Below are positions 51,766 to 61,749 of a stretch of DNA of 64,000 bases, piece by piece (positions within the stretch are counted from its first letter, which is position 1; each line of letters starts with the position of its first letter). Where the stretch lies: NCBI RefSeq assembly GCF_030161595.1, contig NZ_BSUM01000001.1, forward strand, positions 2,604,001 to 2,668,000, written 5' to 3'. The position numbers were made by a program, and so were the translations under genes. This stretch comes from Litorihabitans aurantiacus (GTDB lineage: Bacteria > Actinomycetota > Actinomycetes > Actinomycetales > Beutenbergiaceae). The notes beneath the pieces are model-generated. The model saw nothing but the letters and a program-made list of their open reading frames with translations, did no database searches and was not told the origin of the DNA.

Positions 51766-52524
51766 GTGCGCACCGTCCTCCGCCGCGCCCTCGCGCCGCT
51801 CGCCACCCTCGCCGCCCTCACGCTGTCGCTGGGGGTCCTCGCAGCGCCCGCCTCGGCGCACGACTCCCTCATCTCCTCCTCCCCCGCCGACGGCGAGGCC
51901 CTCACGGCCGCCCCCGCCGACCTCACGCTCACCTACAGCGCCGAGATCGCCCAGATCGGCGCCGACGTCGTCGTCACCGACACGGCCGGCACCGTCGTCT
52001 CGCAGGAGCTGACCGTGGCGGGCACCGACGTCGTCGTCCCGCTGGCGCAGGACCTCACCGCGGGCGCCTACAGCGTCGCGTGGCGCGTGACCTCCTCCGA
52101 CGGCCACCCCATCGACGGCATGTTCACCTTCACGCTCGACCTCCCCGCGGAGAGCCCGACGGCGGAGCCCACCTCGTCCGCGCCGGAGGAGTCCTCGAGC
52201 GCGTCGGAGTCCGCGACCACGCCCGAGTCCGACGCGCCCACCTCGGCGTCCACGACCGAGGAGGCGTCCCCGACCGCGAGCGACAGCGACACCGTGACCG
52301 CGACGAGCGACGCCGCCTCGACGGACGCGACCACCGACGCCGACTCGGACGCGACCACCACCGACGGCCTGCCGACCTGGGCGTTCGTGATCGGCGCCGT
52401 CGCCATCCTCGGTGCCATCGGCGCGCTCGTCCTCAAGATGCGCCGCGACCGCCTCGCGAACCAGGGCCCCGGCAGGCCCACCGACCCGACGCAGGGCCCG
52501 GGCAGCGGCACCGACCCGCGATGA
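51766..52524 (+). CDS. CopC-domain copper-resistance-like membrane-anchored protein
   Basis: 252-residue exported protein. A Sec signal (LAPLATLAALTLSLGVLAAP, then ASA) is predicted to be cut so that the mature protein starts with His (HDSLISSSPADGEAL), the copper-ligand position of CopC. The beta-barrel continues AGAYSVAWRVTSSDGHPIDG and MFTFTL, with a second histidine in DGHPIDG. A Ser/Thr/Asp-rich linker of about 65 residues leads to one C-terminal helix (AFVIGAVAILGAIGALVL) and a basic tail. GTG 51766 has AAAGG upstream. Its stop overlaps the start of the S9 peptidase gene. Probably a periphery-exposed copper-binding protein; no CopD is fused or adjacent. Confidence 0.87.
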   Translation: MRTVLRRALAPLATLAALTLSLGVLAAPASAHDSLISSSPADGEALTAAPADLTLTYSAEIAQIGADVVVTDTAGTVVSQELTVAGTDVVVPLAQDLTAGAYSVAWRVTSSDGHPIDGMFTFTLDLPAESPTAEPTSSAPEESSSASESATTPESDAPTSASTTEEASPTASDSDTVTATSDAASTDATTDADSDATTTDGLPTWAFVIGAVAILGAIGALVLKMRRDRLANQGPGRPTDPTQGPGSGTDPR

Positions 52525-54329
52525 CGCAGGCCTGGGAGGCGCGGTTCCGCGCCGGTCACGTCTCGCTGCCCGACTGGGCGCAGGACTCTCCCGACCGCGC
52601 CTGCGTGATCGCGAGTCACGACGGCGTGCGCCAGGTCCACTCGCTCGACGTCACCTCGGGCGCGCTGACCGTCGCGACGTCGCGCCCCGCCGGCACCACC
52701 GACGCCACGATCAGCCCGGACGGGGCCTGGCTGTGGTGGTTCGACGACTCCGGCGGCGACGAGTACGGCGTCTGGCGGCGCCAGAGCTTCGGCTCCGGCC
52801 CCGACAGCACCGCCCGGACCCCGCTCGACTCCCCCGCCGCCTACGGCGCCGGCCTGCTGCTCGGCCTGGACGGCGTCGTCGTGGTCGGCTCCAGCGACGA
52901 CGGCGGCACGCGCGTCCACGTGCACGAGGTGAGCCCGGACGACGGCGGGACGCCCGCCCCCGGCCGCCTCCTCTACGAGCACGAGCAGGACGCCGCCGCC
53001 GCGGCCCTGAGCCACGACGGCGCTCTCGTCGCGATCGAGCACAGCGAGCGCGGCGACAACCGCCACCCCGCCCTGCGCGTGCTGCGCACCGCTGAGGACG
53101 CCGCCGGCGCCGTCGTCGCCGACCTGGACGACGGCGCGGGCCTGGGACTCGGCGCGCTCGCCTTCGCGCCGCGCGACGGCGATGCGCGCCTCCTCGTGCA
53201 GCACGAGCGCGCCGGGCGCCCCGAGCTGCTCGTGTGGGACCCGACCACGGGGGCGAGCGACGCCGTCGACCTCGGCCTGCCGGGCGACGTCGCCGACGCC
53301 GACTGGTTCGAGGACGCGGACGCGCTCCTGGTCGCCGTCGACCACGAGGCGCGCACGCGCCTGTACCGCCACGACCTGACCACGGGGACGACCACCCCGA
53401 TCGGCCCGGACGACGGCACGGTGGGGTCGGCCACCACGCGGCCCGACGGAGACGTGTGGTTCACCTGGTCCTCGGCCGCGCAGCCGCGCAGCGTCCGTTC
53501 CCTCGCCTCGGGTGTGCTGCTCGAGGCCCCGGGGACGACGGCGCCGCCGAGCGTCGTGGCGCAGGACGTGTGGGCGGAGGGTCCCGGCGGCCGCGTCCAC
53601 GCGCTGCTGCGACGCCCGGCCGACGCCCCGGCGGGACCGCTGCCCGTGGTCGTCGAGGTCCACGGCGGCCCGACGGCGCACGAGACCGACTCCTTCGCCC
53701 CCGACCTCGCGGCCTGGGTGGACCACGGCTTCGCCGTCCTGACCGTGAACTACCGCGGCTCGACGGGGTACGGCAGCGCGTGGCGCGACGCCCTGGAGGC
53801 GAGCGTGGGGTTCACCGAGCTCGAGGACGTCGCGGCCGTGCACGCCCACCTCGTGGCGCAGGGTGTCCTCGACCCCGCGCGCTCCGTGCTCGCCGGCGCC
53901 TCGTGGGGCGGCTACCTCACGCTCCTGGGGCTCGGGACGCAGCCGGAGCGCTGGAGCGTCGGCGTCGCGGGCGTTCCCGTGGCGGACTACGTCGCGGCGT
54001 ACGAGGACGAGATGGACTCGCTCCAGGCGTTCGACCGGTCGCTCTTCGGAGGATCGCCCACCGACGTGCCCGAGGCCTACCGCCTGGCCTCGCCGCTGAC
54101 GTACGCGGGCGCCGTCGTCGCCCCCGTGCTGGTGCTGGCCGGTGAGAACGACCCGCGCTGCCCGATCCGCCAGATCGAGAACTACCTGGGTGCGCTCACC
54201 GCGCGCGGCGACGCCCCCGTCGTCGAGACGTACCGGTACGAGGCCGGTCACGGCTCCTACGCCGACGACGAGCGGATCGCGCAGATGCGCGCCCAGCTCG
54301 AGTTCGTGCTGCGCCACGTGCAGCCGTAG
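52521..54329 (+). CDS. S9 family prolyl oligopeptidase-like peptidase
   Basis: 602-residue serine peptidase. An N-terminal beta-propeller of repeated WD-like blades (DGAWLWWFDDSGGDEYGVWR, DGALVAIEHSERGDNRHPAL) is followed by the alpha/beta-hydrolase domain. That domain has VVVEVHGGPTAHETDSFAPD, VNYRGSTGYGSAWRDAL, the nucleophile in AGASWGGYLTLLGLG, aspartate in VLAGENDPRCPIRQIE and histidine in EAGHGSYADDERIAQM. No signal peptide, so it is cytoplasmic and likely degrades short peptides or acyl-peptides. ATG 52521 overlaps the CopC stop by four bases; the pairing may be only organisational. Confidence 0.92.
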   Translation: MTQAWEARFRAGHVSLPDWAQDSPDRACVIASHDGVRQVHSLDVTSGALTVATSRPAGTTDATISPDGAWLWWFDDSGGDEYGVWRRQSFGSGPDSTARTPLDSPAAYGAGLLLGLDGVVVVGSSDDGGTRVHVHEVSPDDGGTPAPGRLLYEHEQDAAAAALSHDGALVAIEHSERGDNRHPALRVLRTAEDAAGAVVADLDDGAGLGLGALAFAPRDGDARLLVQHERAGRPELLVWDPTTGASDAVDLGLPGDVADADWFEDADALLVAVDHEARTRLYRHDLTTGTTTPIGPDDGTVGSATTRPDGDVWFTWSSAAQPRSVRSLASGVLLEAPGTTAPPSVVAQDVWAEGPGGRVHALLRRPADAPAGPLPVVVEVHGGPTAHETDSFAPDLAAWVDHGFAVLTVNYRGSTGYGSAWRDALEASVGFTELEDVAAVHAHLVAQGVLDPARSVLAGASWGGYLTLLGLGTQPERWSVGVAGVPVADYVAAYEDEMDSLQAFDRSLFGGSPTDVPEAYRLASPLTYAGAVVAPVLVLAGENDPRCPIRQIENYLGALTARGDAPVVETYRYEAGHGSYADDERIAQMRAQLEFVLRHVQP

Positions 54330-54338
54330 GACCGACCC

Positions 54339-55544
54339 TCAGCGCCGGAGCGCCTCGCTCGCCAGGGCCGCGCCCTCGGTGAGGCTGCGGAGCTTGGCCC
54401 ACGCGATCTGGCTGTGCACGCGGCCGCCGAGCCCGCAGTCGGTGGAGGCGACGACGTTCTCCGTCCCCACCCGCTGCGCGATGCGCACGATCCGCTCCGC
54501 GACGAGCTCGGGGTGCTCGACGACGTTGGTCGCGTGCGAGACGACGCCGGGCAGGAGCATCTTGCCGTCGGGCAGCGCGACCTCGTCCCACACGCGGTAC
54601 TCGTGCTCGTGCCGGACGTTCGCGGCCTCGTACGTGATCGCGTCGGCGTCGATCGTCAGCACCGTCCCGACGATGTCGCGCAGCGCGAGGTCGGTGGTGT
54701 GGGGGCCGTGCCACGAGCCCCAGCACAGGTGGTAGCGGATGCGGTCGGACGGCAGTCCGCGCAGCGCGTGGTTGAGGGCCTCGACGCGCAACCTCGTGAA
54801 GGCGAGGTAGTCCTCGATCGCGGGCTCCGGCTCGATCTGGTCGTAGTTCTCCGCGATCGAGGGGTCGTCGATCTGCAGGATCAGGCCGGCCTCGATGACG
54901 GCGACGTACTCCTCGCGCATCACGTCCGCCCACGCCTCCAGCAGCGCGACGTCGTCGCCGTAGTGCTCGTTCGCGATGCGGGACGCCGAGCCGGGGGCGA
55001 GCGACGTGATGAAGGCGTCCTGCGTCCCGACCGCATCGGCAGCGGCCCGGAGGTTCGCGATGTCGGCCGCGAGCGCCGCGTGGCCGGTGTACCGCAGCGG
55101 ACCGGTGACCTTGGGGAACACGGGTGGCTCGCCCACGAAGATGCCCGACGTCGGGCTCGAGTACGCCTCGCGGAACGCCTGCTGGTCGCGGCGTGAGCCG
55201 AAGCCCGTCAGCCGGGTGTCGCCCGGGGTCGAGAGGTGACGGTCGGTGACCCACGCGCCGCCCTCGTCGAGCGAGAGGCCCTCCGTGCGCTGGAAGATGT
55301 AGGACCACCAGGACCCGAAGTCCATCGGCGACGTCATCGCCTTTCCGTACTCGCCGTCGCCCACGAGGTCGACGCCGACCTCGCGCTGGCGCGCGACCAG
55401 GTCCCGCACCTCGGTGGCCAGGAGCTCCTCCCAGCCCTCGACCTCCTCGCCCGCGGCGCGGGCGGCGTTCGCCGCGACCAGGGCGTCGGTGCGGGGGAGG
55501 GAACCGGCGTGGGACGTGAGGATCCTGCTCGAGCTGCGGCGCAT
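54339..55544 (-). CDS. Cobalamin-independent methionine synthase-like protein (MetE C-terminal type)
   Basis: 401-residue single-domain protein of the MetE C-terminal/UROD-like family, shorter than full MetE and lacking its N-terminal half. It begins RILTSHAGSLPRTDAL and contains VDLVGDGEYGKAM, LQIDDPSIAENYDQIEPEPA and the zinc-site motif HLCWGSWHGPHTTD. NVVASTDCGLGGRVHSQIAW near the end has the zinc cysteine. It probably transfers methyl groups to a thiol acceptor or acts on a related substrate. ATG 55544 fits the family start. Convergent with the S9 gene, divergent from the MFS gene. Confidence 0.9.
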   Translation of the reverse strand: MRRSSSRILTSHAGSLPRTDALVAANAARAAGEEVEGWEELLATEVRDLVARQREVGVDLVGDGEYGKAMTSPMDFGSWWSYIFQRTEGLSLDEGGAWVTDRHLSTPGDTRLTGFGSRRDQQAFREAYSSPTSGIFVGEPPVFPKVTGPLRYTGHAALAADIANLRAAADAVGTQDAFITSLAPGSASRIANEHYGDDVALLEAWADVMREEYVAVIEAGLILQIDDPSIAENYDQIEPEPAIEDYLAFTRLRVEALNHALRGLPSDRIRYHLCWGSWHGPHTTDLALRDIVGTVLTIDADAITYEAANVRHEHEYRVWDEVALPDGKMLLPGVVSHATNVVEHPELVAERIVRIAQRVGTENVVASTDCGLGGRVHSQIAWAKLRSLTEGAALASEALRR

Positions 55545-55657
55545 GCGGCCAGTCTCGCCCGTGGGTGCGCGGGTGCGTGACGGCGTCCGCATGACGGTGG
55601 CCTGCCTCGCACCGATGACTTCTGCCGATGTCGGTGGTCTGCCCCACCATGGAGCAC

Positions 55658-57013
55658 ATGAGCGACATCCGGGGTGGCGGGGCGCAGGACGAGGTGGCGC
55701 GGGACGAGGTCGACGCCGTCGATCCCGTCGATCCCGACGTCGAGAAGCCGGGCTGGCGGCGTCACACCGCACTGTTCCTCAGCGGGCAGACGGTGTCGCT
55801 GTTCGGCTCGATGCTCGTGCAGTACGCGGTCATGTGGTACCTCACGCTGACCACGAAGGACGGCACGGTGATGGCACTGTCGACCGTGTTCGGGTTCCTC
55901 CCGCAGGCGATCGTGTCGATCTTCGGCGGCGTCTGGGCCGATCGGCACCACCGCAAGTGGCTGATCATGGGGGCCGACGCGGCGATCGCCGTCGCGACCC
56001 TGACGCTCGCCATCCTCATGCTGCAGGGCACGAACGACCTGTGGCTCATCTACGCCGCGCTGGCCGTCCGCTCCACGGGCGCGGGGATCCAGACGCCCGC
56101 GGTGGCCGCGCTGCTGCCTCAGATCGTGCCGACGGCGAAGCTGCTGCGCATCAACGGCATCAACCAGACGATCCAGGCCGGCATGATGCTGCTCGCGCCC
56201 GCCGTGGCGGCCGCGCTCTACGCCAGCTTCCCGATTGAGACGATCTTCTTCGTCGACGTCGCGACGGCGGTCGTGGGCATCGGTCTCCTCGCGCTCGTCC
56301 CGGTCGGGCGCGTGGTGCGCACGGGCGACGGCGAGGAAGGCGCCGGCTACTTCGCCGACCTCACCGAGGGCGTGCGCTACGTGATGGGCCACCGCTTCGT
56401 GCGGTGGCTGCTGGGGCTGTGGGCGATCGTGATGGTGCTCGCCGCGGCGCCGTCCTTCCTCACCCCGCTGATGGTGGCGCGCTCGTTCGGTGAGGAGCCG
56501 TGGAAGCTGATGGCGCTCGAGATCGCCTTCTCGGTCGGGATGATGGCGGCGGGCGGCGCAGTGGCGACGTGGGGCGAGAAGGTGCCGCGGCTGACGCTCA
56601 TCGTCGCGTCCTCGGTCGCCTTCGGCGCGCTGTCGATCGCTCTCGGGCTCTCGCCCACGATCTGGATCTTCTTCCTGTTCATGTTCCTCGTGGGGGCGAC
56701 CGTTCCGGCGTTCACGACGCCGTCGATGACCGCGCTGCAGGAGACCGTGCCGCCGGAGCGCCAGGGCCGGGTGTTCGGCTTCGTCGGCATCGTGATGGCC
56801 GTGTCGATGCCCCTGGGAATGGTGGTCTTCGGTCCCCTCGCGAACGTCGTGTCGGTCCAGACCGTGCTGGTGCTCGCCGGCGTCGCGAGCCTCGCCGCCA
56901 CCGGGCTGGCCCTGATGCTCCCGGCCGGGCGCCGCGCACTCGTCGCGGCCCGTGAGACGGAGGGCGGCACGGCCCCGGTCCGCGAGGAGGTCCCGCCTAG
57001 GGTGGGGTCGTGA
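55658..57013 (+). CDS. MFS transporter
   Basis: 451-residue major facilitator of the EntS/MFS_3-like exporter group with about 12 helices. A short acidic N-terminus is followed by HTALFLSGQTVSLFGSMLVQ. GGVWADRHHRKWLIMGADAA matches the loop 2-3 motif. The second half contains FLTPLMVARSFGEEPWKLMA and PERQGRVFGFVGIVMAVSMP. ATG 55658 (MSDIRG) was chosen over the ATG nine bases upstream because GGAG lies just before it; either is possible. Its stop overlaps the start of the PatB-like gene. The MetE-like gene lies divergently, so a sulfur-compound role for the trio is possible but speculative. Confidence 0.88.
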   Translation: MSDIRGGGAQDEVARDEVDAVDPVDPDVEKPGWRRHTALFLSGQTVSLFGSMLVQYAVMWYLTLTTKDGTVMALSTVFGFLPQAIVSIFGGVWADRHHRKWLIMGADAAIAVATLTLAILMLQGTNDLWLIYAALAVRSTGAGIQTPAVAALLPQIVPTAKLLRINGINQTIQAGMMLLAPAVAAALYASFPIETIFFVDVATAVVGIGLLALVPVGRVVRTGDGEEGAGYFADLTEGVRYVMGHRFVRWLLGLWAIVMVLAAAPSFLTPLMVARSFGEEPWKLMALEIAFSVGMMAAGGAVATWGEKVPRLTLIVASSVAFGALSIALGLSPTIWIFFLFMFLVGATVPAFTTPSMTALQETVPPERQGRVFGFVGIVMAVSMPLGMVVFGPLANVVSVQTVLVLAGVASLAATGLALMLPAGRRALVAARETEGGTAPVREEVPPRVGS

Positions 57014-58239
57014 GCCGCACCTCCAGGTCAGATCTAACCGCCACCCCCGCGTTCGACGCCGCCGCCGTCGACACCCTCACGCGCGAGGACCTGCTCGCCC
57101 GCGGGTCGCTGAAGTGGACCGCCTACCCGGAGGCGATCGGCGCCTGGGTCGCCGAGCTCGACCTCCCGGTCGCCGGCGTCGTGACGGACGCGCTGCGCAC
57201 CGCCGTCGACCAGCAGCTGTTCGGCTACCTGCCGACCGGGCTCGTGCGCGAGACCGCGCGCGCCTGCGCCGACTGGTACGGCCGGACGGCCGGGTGGCGT
57301 CTCGACCCCGAGGACGTCCGCCTCGTGCCCGACGTCCTGACCGCCCTTCGGGTGACGCTCGACCACGTCACGGGCCCGGGGACGACCGCCGTCGTCACGA
57401 CCCCCGCCTACATGCCGTTCCTCACGCGCCCCGAGCTCGTCGGCCACCGCCTGCGCACCGTCGCGGCGCGGCAGGACCCGAGCGGACGCTGGGAGCACGA
57501 CCTCGAGGCGCTCGACGCGACGCTCGCGAGCATCGACGGCCCCGCGCTCCTCGTGCTGTGCAACCCGTGGAACCCGGTCGGTCGTGTGCTGACGCGCGCG
57601 GAGCTGACCGCGATCGCCGAGGTCGTCGAGCGGCACGGCGCGACGGTCTTCTCCGACGAGATCCACGCGCCCGTCGTGCTCGACGACGTCCCCCACGTCC
57701 CGTACGCCAGCCTCAGCGAGGCGACGGCGAACCACACCATCACCTCGGTCTCCGCCTCCAAGGCCTGGAACCTCGCCGGTCTGAAGTGCGCCCAGATCAT
57801 CGCCACCGGCGACCGCCTGCGCGCCGTGCTCCGCGCGCCCGCGACGCTGACGGGGTACGAGCCCGCCACGCTCGGCCTGGTCGCCGGCATCGCGGCCTAC
57901 GACGACGGCGGCCCCTGGCTCACCGGCGCCCGCACCTACCTGGCCGGCAACCGCGACGCGTTCGTCGCGGCGCTCGCACGGGCGCTTCCCGACGCCGTCC
58001 CGACCCACGTCGAGGGCACGTACCTCCAGCTCGTCGACCTCCGCCGCGTCCGCACCCGCGGCGGGTCCGAGCTCCCCACCGACCTCGCGGCGTTCCTCCT
58101 GCGCGAGGGCGGCGTCGCCGTGACCGACGGAGCCCTGTGCGGTGCCCCAGGCCAGATCCGGGTCAACCTCGGTCTGCCGCGACCGCTGCTGCTCGAGCTG
58201 GCCGCGGCGCTGGGTACCGCCGTCGCCGCGCTCGACTGA
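57010..58239 (+). CDS. MalY/PatB family PLP-dependent C-S lyase/aminotransferase
   Basis: 409-residue fold-type I PLP enzyme of the MalY/PatB cystathionine-beta-lyase group. GSLKWTAYPEAIGAWVAELD is the characteristic N-terminal region. LVLCNPWNPVGRVLTRAEL and VFSDEIHAPVVL (the PLP aspartate) follow. The Schiff-base lysine is in SVSASKAWNLAGLKCAQII, and the C-terminal LCGAPGQIRVNLGLPRPLL carries the carboxylate-binding arginine. GTG 57010 overlaps the MFS stop by four bases. Members cleave cystathionine or cysteine conjugates; pairing with an exporter and a nearby MetE-like gene is consistent with methionine/cysteine metabolism. Confidence 0.92.
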   Translation: MSRTSRSDLTATPAFDAAAVDTLTREDLLARGSLKWTAYPEAIGAWVAELDLPVAGVVTDALRTAVDQQLFGYLPTGLVRETARACADWYGRTAGWRLDPEDVRLVPDVLTALRVTLDHVTGPGTTAVVTTPAYMPFLTRPELVGHRLRTVAARQDPSGRWEHDLEALDATLASIDGPALLVLCNPWNPVGRVLTRAELTAIAEVVERHGATVFSDEIHAPVVLDDVPHVPYASLSEATANHTITSVSASKAWNLAGLKCAQIIATGDRLRAVLRAPATLTGYEPATLGLVAGIAAYDDGGPWLTGARTYLAGNRDAFVAALARALPDAVPTHVEGTYLQLVDLRRVRTRGGSELPTDLAAFLLREGGVAVTDGALCGAPGQIRVNLGLPRPLLLELAAALGTAVAALD

Positions 58240-58316
58240 CACGCACCCCGACCAGGAGCGACGCCGCGGCGTTCACCGGCACGACACCCCGCCGTCGTGC
58301 CGTGACGCCACGATGA

Positions 58317-58345
58317 ACAGTGCGCGGACCGGCGCCGAACACTGT
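58317..58345. promoter_or_regulatory. Candidate operator upstream of the Ugp-like operon
   Basis: Inverted repeat ACAGTG (58317-58322) and CACTGT (58340-58345) with a 17-base spacer, about 100 bases upstream of the first permease start. The 208-base leader otherwise shows no gene. It could be a regulator site or coincidental. Confidence 0.3.
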
Positions 58346-58447
58346 CCGAAACGCATCAAACAGGCCCTGAGGCACTCCTAGCGTGAGAGCGGCCCGGACG
58401 GCGCACCACGCGCCGTCGGCACGCTCGACGATCAGGACCTCACCTCG

Positions 58448-59448
58448 ATGACCACCGCTCCCCCCGCGGTCGGCACTGCGCTCGCGCCGTCCACGCCGAC
58501 CGCGCCCCCCGGCGCCGGGCAGCCCGCCCCCACCACCGCCGCACCACCCCCGGCCGGCATGAACCGGGGCCGACGCCGCCGCCTGCACGCCCTGGGGGGT
58601 TCGCCCTCCTGGCGGGCCCGAACATCGCGCTCCTGCTGGTGTTCACCTACCGCCCGCTGGTCCAGAGCCTCTACCTCTCGACACTGCAGTGGAACCTCGG
58701 CTCCCCGGTCGCCCGCCCCATCGGGCTCGGCAACTACGTCGAGTGGTTCACCGCCCCGAGCACACCGCGCGTGCTGACCACCACGCTGGTCTTCGGTGTC
58801 GCCACCGTGGGCGGCGCGATGGTCCTCGGGCTCGCGACGGCGCTCCTGCTGAACCGGGGGCTGCGCGGCACCGCCCTCGTACGCACGGTGGCCTTCGCGC
58901 CGTACGTGCTCTCGGGCTTCGCCGTCGGCGTGCTGTGGCTGTTCATCTTCGACCCGCGCTACGGCGCGATGAACGCGCTGCTGCGCGGCATCGGTCTCGA
59001 CGGGCCGCACTGGTACAACGACCGGCCCTGGCCGCTGGTGATGATCATCGTCGTCTACCTGTGGAAGAACCTCGGCTACGTCGCGCTCATCTACCTGGCA
59101 GGGCTGCAGGCGGTGCCTCGCGACCTCACCGACGCCGCGGCGCTCGACGGCGCGGGCCCGGTCCGCACGCTGCGCTCGATCGTCCTGCCGCTGCTCACCC
59201 CGACGAGCTTCTTCCTCCTGCTGACGCTGCTGATGAGCTCGCTCCAGGCCTTCGACGTCATCCAGGCGATGACGCAGGGCGGCCCGCTCTCGAGCACCAC
59301 GACGCTCATGTACCAGGTCTACGTCGAGGGGTTCGTGACGCAGCGCGCGGGCTACGCCTCCGCCGTCGCGACCGTCCTGTTCGTCCTGCTGGTGGCGATG
59401 ACCGCGCTGCAGATGCGCTTCCTCGAGCGGAAGGTCCACTACTCGTGA
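58448..59448 (+). CDS. ABC sugar/glycerol-phosphate permease, MalF/UgpA-like (one apparent frameshift)
   Basis: Binding-protein-dependent permease. From ATG 58448 a disordered Pro/Thr tail leads to a basic MNRGRRRRLHALG. At the G-run 58594-58599 one G appears missing; the next frame then gives the first helix GFALLAGPNIALLLVFTYRP and the remainder. Five further helices and the cytoplasmic EAA loop DAAALDGAGPVRTLRSIVLP follow, ending MRFLERKVHYS. The restored length is about 333 residues. The stop overlaps the GTG of the second permease gene by four bases. Likely partner of the UgpB-like binding protein. Confidence 0.87.
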
Positions 59449-60320
59449 CCACCACGACCCTCACCGCACCCCCGCGTCCTCACCCTCGCCCGGCGCGCGA
59501 ACGACGCCGCCCGCCCGTCCTCGGCTACGTCGGCCTGGCCGCCGTCGCCCTCCTCGTCGGCGCCCCGCTCGTGTGGCTCCTGCTGGCGAGCCTCAAGACC
59601 CCGGCGGAGACGTACGCCGTCCCGCTGCAGTGGCTCCCGAGCACGCTGACACCGGACAACTACGTCGCCGCCGGTGACACCGTTCCGCTGGGCCGGATGT
59701 TCCTCAACAGCACGCTGCTGACGGTGCTGGGCGCGGGCCTCAAGGTCGCCCTCGGCCTCGCGTGCGCCTACGCGCTGGTGTTCCTCGACATCCCGCTGCG
59801 CCGGTTCTTCTTCTACCTCGTGGTCGGCACTCTCATGATCCCGAGCCAGATCACGATCATCCCGAACTTCACGCTCGTGGCCGAGCTCGGCTGGCTCGAC
59901 ACCTACCAGGGCATCCTCGTGCCCGGCCTGGCCAGCGCGTTCGGCACCTTCCTGTTCCGCCAGCACTTCCTCACGCTCCCGACGGCGATCCTCGAGGCCG
60001 CGCACCTCGACGGCGCCGGGCACTGGCGCCGCCTGTGGCTCTTCGTGGTGCCGCTCTCGTGGCCGACGATCGCCGCGGTCACGCTCGTCAGCGTCGTCGC
60101 CGAGTGGAACGACTACCTCTGGCCCCTGCTGGTCGTCGAACGCGCCGAGATGCTCACGCTGCCCGTCGGGCTGACGTGGCTGCAGAACATCGAGGGCCTC
60201 AGCAACTGGGGCGTGCTGCTCGCCGGCGCCGTGCTCGTGACGCTGCCGGTCCTGATCGTCTTCCTCGTGCTGCAGCGCCGCCTCGTCCAGGGGCTGGTGG
60301 CCGGCGCCGTGACCGGCTGA
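59445..60320 (+). CDS. ABC sugar/glycerol-phosphate permease, MalG/UgpE-like
   Basis: 291-residue permease. A short Pro-rich tail and the first helix (GYVGLAAVALLVGAPLVWLL) are followed by LASLKTPAETYAVPLQWLPS, typical of UgpE/MalG. Next come VGTLMIPSQITIIPNFTLVA and the EAA loop EAAHLDGAGHWRRLWLFVVP. A final helix GVLLAGAVLVTLPVLIVFLV ends it. GTG 59445 overlaps the previous stop. No ATPase gene is in the operon; such systems usually share a MsiK/UgpC-type ATPase encoded elsewhere. Confidence 0.92.
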   Translation: MTTTTLTAPPRPHPRPARERRRPPVLGYVGLAAVALLVGAPLVWLLLASLKTPAETYAVPLQWLPSTLTPDNYVAAGDTVPLGRMFLNSTLLTVLGAGLKVALGLACAYALVFLDIPLRRFFFYLVVGTLMIPSQITIIPNFTLVAELGWLDTYQGILVPGLASAFGTFLFRQHFLTLPTAILEAAHLDGAGHWRRLWLFVVPLSWPTIAAVTLVSVVAEWNDYLWPLLVVERAEMLTLPVGLTWLQNIEGLSNWGVLLAGAVLVTLPVLIVFLVLQRRLVQGLVAGAVTG

Positions 60321-60388
60321 CCAGGCCCTGCCCCTCCCCCTCACCTCCCTTTCCAACGCTCCCCGCCTCCCGAACCCAGGAGACCCGC

Positions 60389-61749
60389 ATGACACGCACG
60401 CCCCGCACCCCCGTGCCCGCCGCACCACCGCCCTCGCGACCGCCCTCACGGGCGCGACGCTCGCCGTCGCCGCCTGCTCCGGCCCGAGCACGCAGGCCCC
60501 CGGGGCCGCGGCCGCGGAGGCCGACGAGACCGACTGGTCGCAGGTCGAGCCCGCCTCCGAGATCACGTGGTGGAGCAACCACCCGGGCCAGTCCAAGGCG
60601 GTGGAGGAGGAGCTGATCGAGCGGTTCGAGGCCGAGAACCCCGACATCACCGTCAACCTCGTCACCGCGGGAGCCAACTACGACGAGGTGGCGCAGCGCT
60701 TCCAGGCCGCCTCGGCCGCGAACGAGATGCCCGACCTCGTGATCGCCTCGGACGTGTGGTGGTTCCGGTACCACCTCAACGACCAGATCCTCCCGCTGGA
60801 CGGCGTCATGGACCACCTCGACGCGGACACGGACGACTACCAGCCGGGCCTGTGGGGCGACTACGAGTACGACGGCGAGCACTGGGCTGCGCCGTACGCG
60901 CGCTCGACGCCGCTGTTCTACTACAACAAGGACGCCTGGGCCGCGGCCGGCCTCGAGGACCGCGGGCCCGCGACCTGGGACGAGCTCGCGGCCTGGGACG
61001 CGTCGCTGCGCCCCCAGGTGCCGGCGGGTGGCACGACCTTCGGCATCTCCACCGGCCCGTCGTGGAGCGCGTGGTGGTTCGAGAACATGATCTGGGGCCA
61101 CGGCGGCGCCTACTCCGACTCCTTCGACGTCACGCTCGACACCCCCGAGGCGCTGGCGGCCGGCGAGCAGCTGCGCGCGATGGTCCACGACACGGGGATG
61201 GCCTCGATCTCCACCGACGCGATGGCCGACTTCGCCTCGGGCCAGATCGCCTCGACCATCGGCTCCACCGGCGACCTCGCCGGCGCGCTCGAGGCGGCGA
61301 CGTTCGAGGTCGGCACCGCCTACCTGCCCGACGGTCCCGACGGCGGCGGCACCCCCACCGGTGGCACCGGCCTCGCGATCCCGTCCTCGCGCAGCCCCGA
61401 GCAGCAGCTCGCCGCCGCGATGTTCCTGGAGTTCCTCACCAACACCGAGAACACCTCGTTCTTCTCCCAGAGCACCGGATACATGCCGGTGCGCACCTCC
61501 GCCGTCGAGAGCGAGGAGATGCAGGCGATCTACGCCGAGCTGCCGCAGTTCCGCACGGCCGTGGACCAGCTGGCCGACCGCGCGCGGCCGCAGGACTACA
61601 TCCGCGTGTTCGTCCCGGGTGCCGACGCGCTGCTGAACGAGGCGCTGGAGCGCATCGCGCTGGAGAACACGAGCGCGAAGGACGCGTTCGACGCCGTCGC
61701 CCCGCAGCTCGAGACCGCCTACCGCGAGAACGTCGAGCCGTACCTGTGA
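60389..61749 (+). CDS. ABC substrate-binding lipoprotein, UgpB-like (one apparent frameshift)
   Basis: Extracellular family 1 binding protein. ATG 60389 has CAGGAG upstream. Restoring one C in the run 60408-60412 joins MTRTPRTP to RRTTALATALTGATLAVAAC, a proper lipoprotein signal with lipobox VAAC. The mature part (SEITWWSNHPGQSKAVEEEL, then GISTGPSWSAWWFENMIWG and TGGTGLAIPSSRSPEQQLAA, ending ETAYRENVEPYL) is typical of UgpB-like proteins. The stop overlaps the start of a glycerophosphodiesterase gene, pointing to glycerol-3-phosphate or glycerophosphodiesters as ligand. Length about 453 residues after repair. Confidence 0.87.
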